Of a DNA stretch of 54,855 nt, positions 51,948 through 54,855 are shown piece after piece (positions within the stretch are counted from its first letter, which is position 1; every line of letters starts with the position of its first letter). A model generated the notes under the pieces. It ran no database searches. It saw only the letters and a program-made list of their open reading frames with translations, and was not told where the DNA came from. The stretch lies in assembly GCF_000518885.1 (NCBI RefSeq), contig NZ_JAEL01000030.1, positions 1 to 54,855 on the forward strand, read 5' to 3'. The stretch is from Bacillus sp. J33. Lineage in GTDB: Bacteria > Bacillota > Bacilli > Bacillales > Cytobacillaceae. Both the position numbers and the translations under genes were made by a program.

Positions 51948-53051
51948 TCACACCAAAAGAGGAGTTAAGAAGTAACCCAAGAGACATGCAGTAAAGATAC
52001 GAATAATCATTCCTATAATTGCAGCCCAAATTACTTCTTTTTCATTTAAATCAGTTGTATCAGCCCAAGTAACTGGTACCTGACCAAATATTACAGATAG
52101 TGGAAGACCGGAGTTAGCTAATATAAATGAACCGACTATTAAATGCGGGTCAATTGTGCTTCCCAATTCGGCAAGCTGTGCAACTGCCAGAGTAGGTGCA
52201 GCTAGTATCGAGACAATTCCTGTTCCCGGTTCAATACTAAAAAGAATTAAAACGGAAGCTAATCCAGATTCAATTAAGCCCCAAAGCCCAAAGAACTTTA
52301 ATGCACCGATAAAGAAGAAAACTGCAGCCACTGCAGGAATAATGATCAAAAATAAAAGTTCCGTACCCTCCTTGGCAGAAGAAAATAAAGTCTGCAAAAA
52401 TTTTGTATTAGGTGTGAAACGGGGCAAGTCCTTCAATTCAACTCTATTAGTATCCCGATAAATGGTTTTGCTTAATAGAAAAGGCACAAGAACGATTGGG
52501 AGAAAAATAGATATTAATACTATTGGGAAAGCGTTGATTCCAAAAGCGGATAGTGCAATCAAACCCAATACAAAGGTTGCAAAGGATTGTGGTGATTGAA
52601 TCATTGTAGCAACTGCAATTTTTTGCTCGCTCTTGCTTGCTTTCGCATTAACTAGAATTGGACCAGCAATTCTCCCGGCAGCATTTATGTCCCCGAGAAT
52701 GTTATATACGCTTGGGATGATAACAGATGGATTAATCTTGAACCATTTCATAACAGGTACAAAAATTCTAATTAAGCCGTCGGTAAATCCAAGCCGTTCC
52801 AAGATCCTTCCGACGATAACACTAACAATTATGGCGATGCCGACTTCACTTGTTAAAAAGATATCAACAACTATTGGTTTTACTTCATTTATCATTGTAT
52901 CAAACAAGCCTGAGAGTGAATTGGGAGAAAATATTAAAAGTGCTAAGGACCCAGTGACTAATAATATACCAATCACTTCATAAAAGTGCCAATTCAATCT
53001 TGATGATGCTTTTTGCATACTAGGACTTAGTTCTTTTTCCTGTTCCACCAT
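51948..53051 (-). CDS. Gate-domain membrane protein (nucleoside-recognition type, YjiH-like)
   Basis: A 367-residue membrane protein with about eight to nine hydrophobic segments and two Gate/nucleoside-recognition repeats (VYNILGDINAAGRIAGPILV in the first, PAVAAVFFFIGALKFFG and the later VGSFILANSGLPLSVIFGQVP in the second). The start is ATG 53051 with AGGAGG five bases upstream; the frame from 53066 has no RBS. The amidohydrolase gene begins only 6 bases beyond its stop, so the two form an operon, suggesting uptake or export of the amidohydrolase substrate. The family has no proven substrate that I can name. Confidence 0.82.
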   Translation of the reverse strand: MVEQEKELSPSMQKASSRLNWHFYEVIGILLVTGSLALLIFSPNSLSGLFDTMINEVKPIVVDIFLTSEVGIAIIVSVIVGRILERLGFTDGLIRIFVPVMKWFKINPSVIIPSVYNILGDINAAGRIAGPILVNAKASKSEQKIAVATMIQSPQSFATFVLGLIALSAFGINAFPIVLISIFLPIVLVPFLLSKTIYRDTNRVELKDLPRFTPNTKFLQTLFSSAKEGTELLFLIIIPAVAAVFFFIGALKFFGLWGLIESGLASVLILFSIEPGTGIVSILAAPTLAVAQLAELGSTIDPHLIVGSFILANSGLPLSVIFGQVPVTWADTTDLNEKEVIWAAIIGMIIRIFTACLLGYFLTPLLV

Positions 53052-53066
53052 CAAAACCTCCTGCAT

Positions 53067-53375
53067 TTTTATTTACATTATGTCCATGAGGCTAGATGTG
53101 TGTTTGTCTAAGTATATTATATGGCTGGTGTAAGGTGTAGTGATAGTTAATAATTTCAATTTCAAAATAATTCCCTTTGGGTAGGGAGCATTTATTTAGT
53201 GATTAAAAAAAGATCGAAGATATATTGGAGCGATTCCGCTCTATTGTGTATAGATAAAAGGTTTGAATGTATTGGAAGCTAAACCATTGTGTGATGAAGT
53301 TGGCTAAGGGTAGAGGTGATTACTCAAATAATCATTTTTGATTAATTGCTGGATTATAGATATTGATGTTAGAAA
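53067..53375. other. Intergenic stretch before the gate-protein operon, no gene seen
   Basis: This region must carry the promoter of the minus-strand amidohydrolase operon, but no clear -35/-10 pair or operator stands out. No conserved coding pattern is visible on either strand. Confidence 0.4.
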
Positions 53376-53403
53376 TTAAAGGCAGGAATCTAGCTCCTGC
53401 CCT
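53376..53403 (-). terminator. Terminator-like hairpin of the 41-residue gene
   Basis: GGCAGGA (53381-53387) pairs with TCCTGCC (53395-53401). On the minus strand it is followed by TTTAATTTC, a weak U-tract. It lies 20 bases after the stop of the small minus-strand gene. Confidence 0.55.
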
Positions 53404-53421
53404 GGATCATTATTTGTGCGG

Positions 53422-53547
53422 TTACTTTCTTTTTTGACTCTTCATTTTGTTCATTTCAAGTTCCGCAGCATACTCTTCTTGTGATTTTCCTTGCTTTTGA
53501 CTTTCAGACTGAATTTTTTTGAACTTATTATCATTTTGATTAGGCAC
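53422..53547 (-). CDS. Small hydrophilic protein of 41 residues
   Basis: GTG 53547 lies 7 bases after a strong AAAGGAGG (53555-53562 on the plus map). The product (VPNQNDNKFKKIQSESQKQG, then KSQEEYAAELEMNKMKSQKRK) is extremely hydrophilic, rich in Lys, Gln and Asn, and lacks hydrophobic segments. Small charged proteins of this look are common among sporulation and small acid-soluble proteins in bacilli, but I cannot match it to a named family. A hairpin follows the stop. The gene is too short for most callers. Confidence 0.6.
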   Translation of the reverse strand: MPNQNDNKFKKIQSESQKQGKSQEEYAAELEMNKMKSQKRK

Positions 53548-53699
53548 GTAAACACCTCCTTTTGAACATAAGTATTTTGTACAAAGATATGTGTATTATT
53601 CGACCGTTTTCAATACTGGGAGTTATAGTGCATCTCCCGTCTGGGCTAATGCGATATTACTAATAAGACAGTCACCTTTTTTATGTTTTTTGTACCAAA

Positions 53700-53910
53700 A
53701 TTGAATTGGAAAATAGCTGTTTGTGAAGCTTAATCGCGAAGAGAGACAGGTTGCTGAGAAGAAGGGGTATTATTAACGTTAAGAATATTATCAATTGGAG
53801 AAGACTTTCCGATATGGGGAAGTCCCTCCTCAAAGGGAGACCGCGGAAAAGCTGTAGTGCCTGCAGCCGGAAATCAACATTCAAATTTAACAGAGCCTTT
53901 CGATAAGAAA
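53700..53910 (+). repeat. Degenerate copy of the Bacillus intergenic repeat
   Basis: GGGGAAGTCCCTCCTC, AGACCGCGGAAAAGC, TGCCTGCAGCCGGAAATCAAC and ATTCAAATTTAACAGAGCC follow the order of the GC-rich repeat core, whose copies end in GGAAATCAAC(G/A)TTCAAATTTAACA-AGCC. The left part is badly degraded. An open frame on the minus strand (53681-53926) is not coding. Confidence 0.5.
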
Positions 53911-54009
53911 TAAGGGGAAAAATCACAGGAGACTGACCTTCTCGGTGTTAAATCATCCTTTTAATACATACATTTTTCATATAAATGAATGTTTGGGGGG
54001 GATTTGGAA

Positions 54010-54384
54010 ATGAATGCTGAAATGCAAAAAGCGATTTTGCTGGCTGAGAATATAAAAGATTTTATTTCATTTATCAATAAAAACCTCGATAACAATATCT
54101 TCTATATGGATAGGGATAAATTGAATCAAATTAAACTGATTGCCGAGGATTTTAAGTTTCATATACTGGCAGATGAGCTTAAAAGAATTAATCGTTTTGT
54201 ATGGGACCCGAAGTACACGCATTATTTAGTTGATCGATTCCTGAAAGGGTTGAGGATTATTGATGAATTTACAGAACGGAACTATAATAGCTTGTTTATG
54301 GTTACCGGGAGATTATATACTTTAAAGAATCTAAGCACATCTTTCAGCGAAATGAATCATTACAAAAAGGCCGCTCCTTCCTAA
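54010..54384 (+). CDS. Hypothetical protein of 124 residues
   Basis: A soluble, mostly helical protein (MNAEMQKAILLAENIKDFIS, DRDKLNQIKLIAEDFKFHILADELKRINRF, FTERNYNSLFMVTGRLYTLKNL) with no signal or membrane segment. ATG 54010 is preceded by GGGGGGGA at a proper distance; the frame from 53989 lies upstream of the RBS and is not used. The last codons and stop fall inside a terminator hairpin. I do not recognise the family. Confidence 0.6.
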   Translation: MNAEMQKAILLAENIKDFISFINKNLDNNIFYMDRDKLNQIKLIAEDFKFHILADELKRINRFVWDPKYTHYLVDRFLKGLRIIDEFTERNYNSLFMVTGRLYTLKNLSTSFSEMNHYKKAAPS

Positions 54385-54402
54385 AAAAGAGCGGCCTTAT
54401 TA
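54367..54402. terminator. Bidirectional terminator between converging genes
   Basis: AAGGCCGCTC (54367-54376) pairs with GAGCGGCCTT (54389-54398) around a loop containing A6; AT-rich tails follow on both strands. It contains the end of the 124-residue gene. Confidence 0.7.
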
Positions 54403-54549
54403 TTAAGAAATCATTCCCCTCCGAAACAGCTCCGCAATGGCCTGAGTCCGGTTTTGAGCGCCCAGTTTCTTGATGGCTGTTTTAATATATTGGTTGATGG
54501 TGACCTCACTGATATACATGGAGTCAGCCATTTCTTTTATGCTTTCTCC
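54403..54549 (-). pseudogene. LuxR-family regulator, only the helix-turn-helix end left
   Basis: The minus strand reads GESIKEMADSMYISEVTINQ, then YIKTAIKKLGAQNRTQAIAELFRRGMIS and a stop: the C-terminal half of a LuxR/GerE DNA-binding domain. The reading frame ends abruptly at 54549-54552 with a stop where the IS21 sequence begins, so the upstream part of the gene has been cut off by the insertion. The rest may lie beyond the IS element, outside this window. Confidence 0.8.
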
Positions 54550-54550
54550 C

Positions 54551-54855
54551 TATAAATGCTAACTTAAGGATGTACAGAAATGATCGTTTAACGATGTACA
54601 GCTTTGATGAGTTAATGCATAATATTTTTGAGGTGAAAGAATATTATGCATATTCAAATCAATGTTAATACAGATATTGAAATTAAGAGTTTAGCAGACT
54701 TACCTAAATTTAAAATATTAATGGAGAGTTTAAAGATGAAAATCAATAAGAGTAAATTGGCCCGGAATATGGGTGTGGATCGGAGGACAGTTGATAAATA
54801 TCTACAGGGTTATATGCCGAAGAATACAAGGAATCGGTCATCTAAAATAGATGAA
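54551..54855 (+). mobile_element. Left end of an IS21-family element (cut by window edge)
   Basis: The element starts near TGCTAACTTAAGGATGTACAG (54557) and carries two internal ATGTACAG-type repeats (54570-54577 and 54594-54601), as IS21 ends have several repeated transposase sites. It has inserted into the luxR-type gene at 54550. The target duplication cannot be seen because the right end lies outside the window. Confidence 0.75.
54646..54855 (+). CDS. istA: IS21-family transposase IstA, N-terminal part (cut by window edge)
   Basis: ATG 54646 is preceded by AGGTGAAAG. The 70 visible residues include FKILMESLKMKINKSKLARN and MGVDRRTVDKYLQGY, the N-terminal helix-turn-helix of IstA that binds the element ends; the catalytic DDE domain lies beyond the edge. 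Transposition would also need the ATPase IstB. Confidence 0.85.
   Translation, partial: MHIQINVNTDIEIKSLADLPKFKILMESLKMKINKSKLARNMGVDRRTVDKYLQGYMPKNTRNRSSKIDE

Noticed and set aside
1..54855. CRISPR arrays, tRNA or rRNA genes, prophage structural genes
   Set aside because: No regularly spaced repeats, cloverleaf-like sequence, rRNA core sequence or phage structural protein was recognised.

Overview
The window looks like chromosomal DNA of a spore-former-type Bacillaceae member (low-G+C Firmicute). The AT-rich DNA, strong AGGAGG/GGGGG ribosome binding sites, frequent TTG/GTG starts, a bacillolysin-type protease, a CBO0543-type membrane protein and dispersed Bacillus-style intergenic repeats all point that way; the genus cannot be fixed by eye. 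An IS200/IS605 transposase is cut by the left edge and an IS21 element, inserted in a luxR-type gene, is cut by the right edge.

Layout. (1) 0-15 kb is mixed: secreted M4 metalloprotease; alpha/beta hydrolase; an Rrf2 regulator and a thioredoxin-reductase-like flavoprotein sharing a duplicated operator; a frameshifted DHA2-type MFS exporter; a lipoprotein; SstT; a PD-(D/E)XK-helicase fusion (DUF2075 type); a sigma-54 enhancer-binding regulator and a ketopantoate-reductase-like enzyme. (2) 15.2-23.7 kb is a sigma-54 operon. Three TGATTCA-N4-TGAATCA activator sites and a near-perfect -24/-12 promoter precede an acyl-CoA dehydrogenase (ACAD), a decayed SDR, a TRAP-TAXI transporter, an acyl-CoA ligase, a thiolase and a frameshifted PaaI thioesterase. 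(3) 23.9-44.9 kb is a second acyl-CoA catabolic block: SDRs, a TetR regulator, enoyl-CoA hydratase, MBL hydrolase, ligase, iron alcohol dehydrogenase, ACAD, FabG-like SDR, a two-subunit MaoC hydratase, an ACAD11-type dehydrogenase, SDR, thiolase, an ACAD10/11-type kinase (APH fold), a ComB-type phosphatase and a complete Liv-type ABC transporter. Four 18-bp palindromes (consensus ATACYNACYRGTNRGTAT) sit upstream of four transcription units and are the probable TetR operators. (4) 44.9-54.9 kb holds a LysR regulator divergent from malic enzyme, a betaine/ergothioneine-type ABC importer with fused permease-binding protein, a frameshifted amidohydrolase with a gate-domain permease, small proteins and the IS21/luxR junction.

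How it fits together. Regions 2 and 3 read as a roughly 29-kb carboxylic-acid catabolic island: import (TRAP-TAXI, Liv ABC), CoA activation (two ligases), dehydrogenation (three ACADs), hydration, oxidation and thiolysis, with malic enzyme able to turn TCA malate into pyruvate. The most interesting part is the separate kinase plus ACAD11-type dehydrogenase pair. Its families match the 4-hydroxyacyl-CoA route (phosphorylation of the 4-hydroxyl, then phosphate removal) known from Pseudomonas levulinate catabolism and animal ACAD10/11. Here it sits with a ComB-type phosphatase and a Liv transporter in a Gram-positive setting.

Three genes carry apparent single-base frameshifts, and a MITE-like repeat family recurs at operon boundaries inside the island. 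No tRNA, rRNA or CRISPR array was seen.
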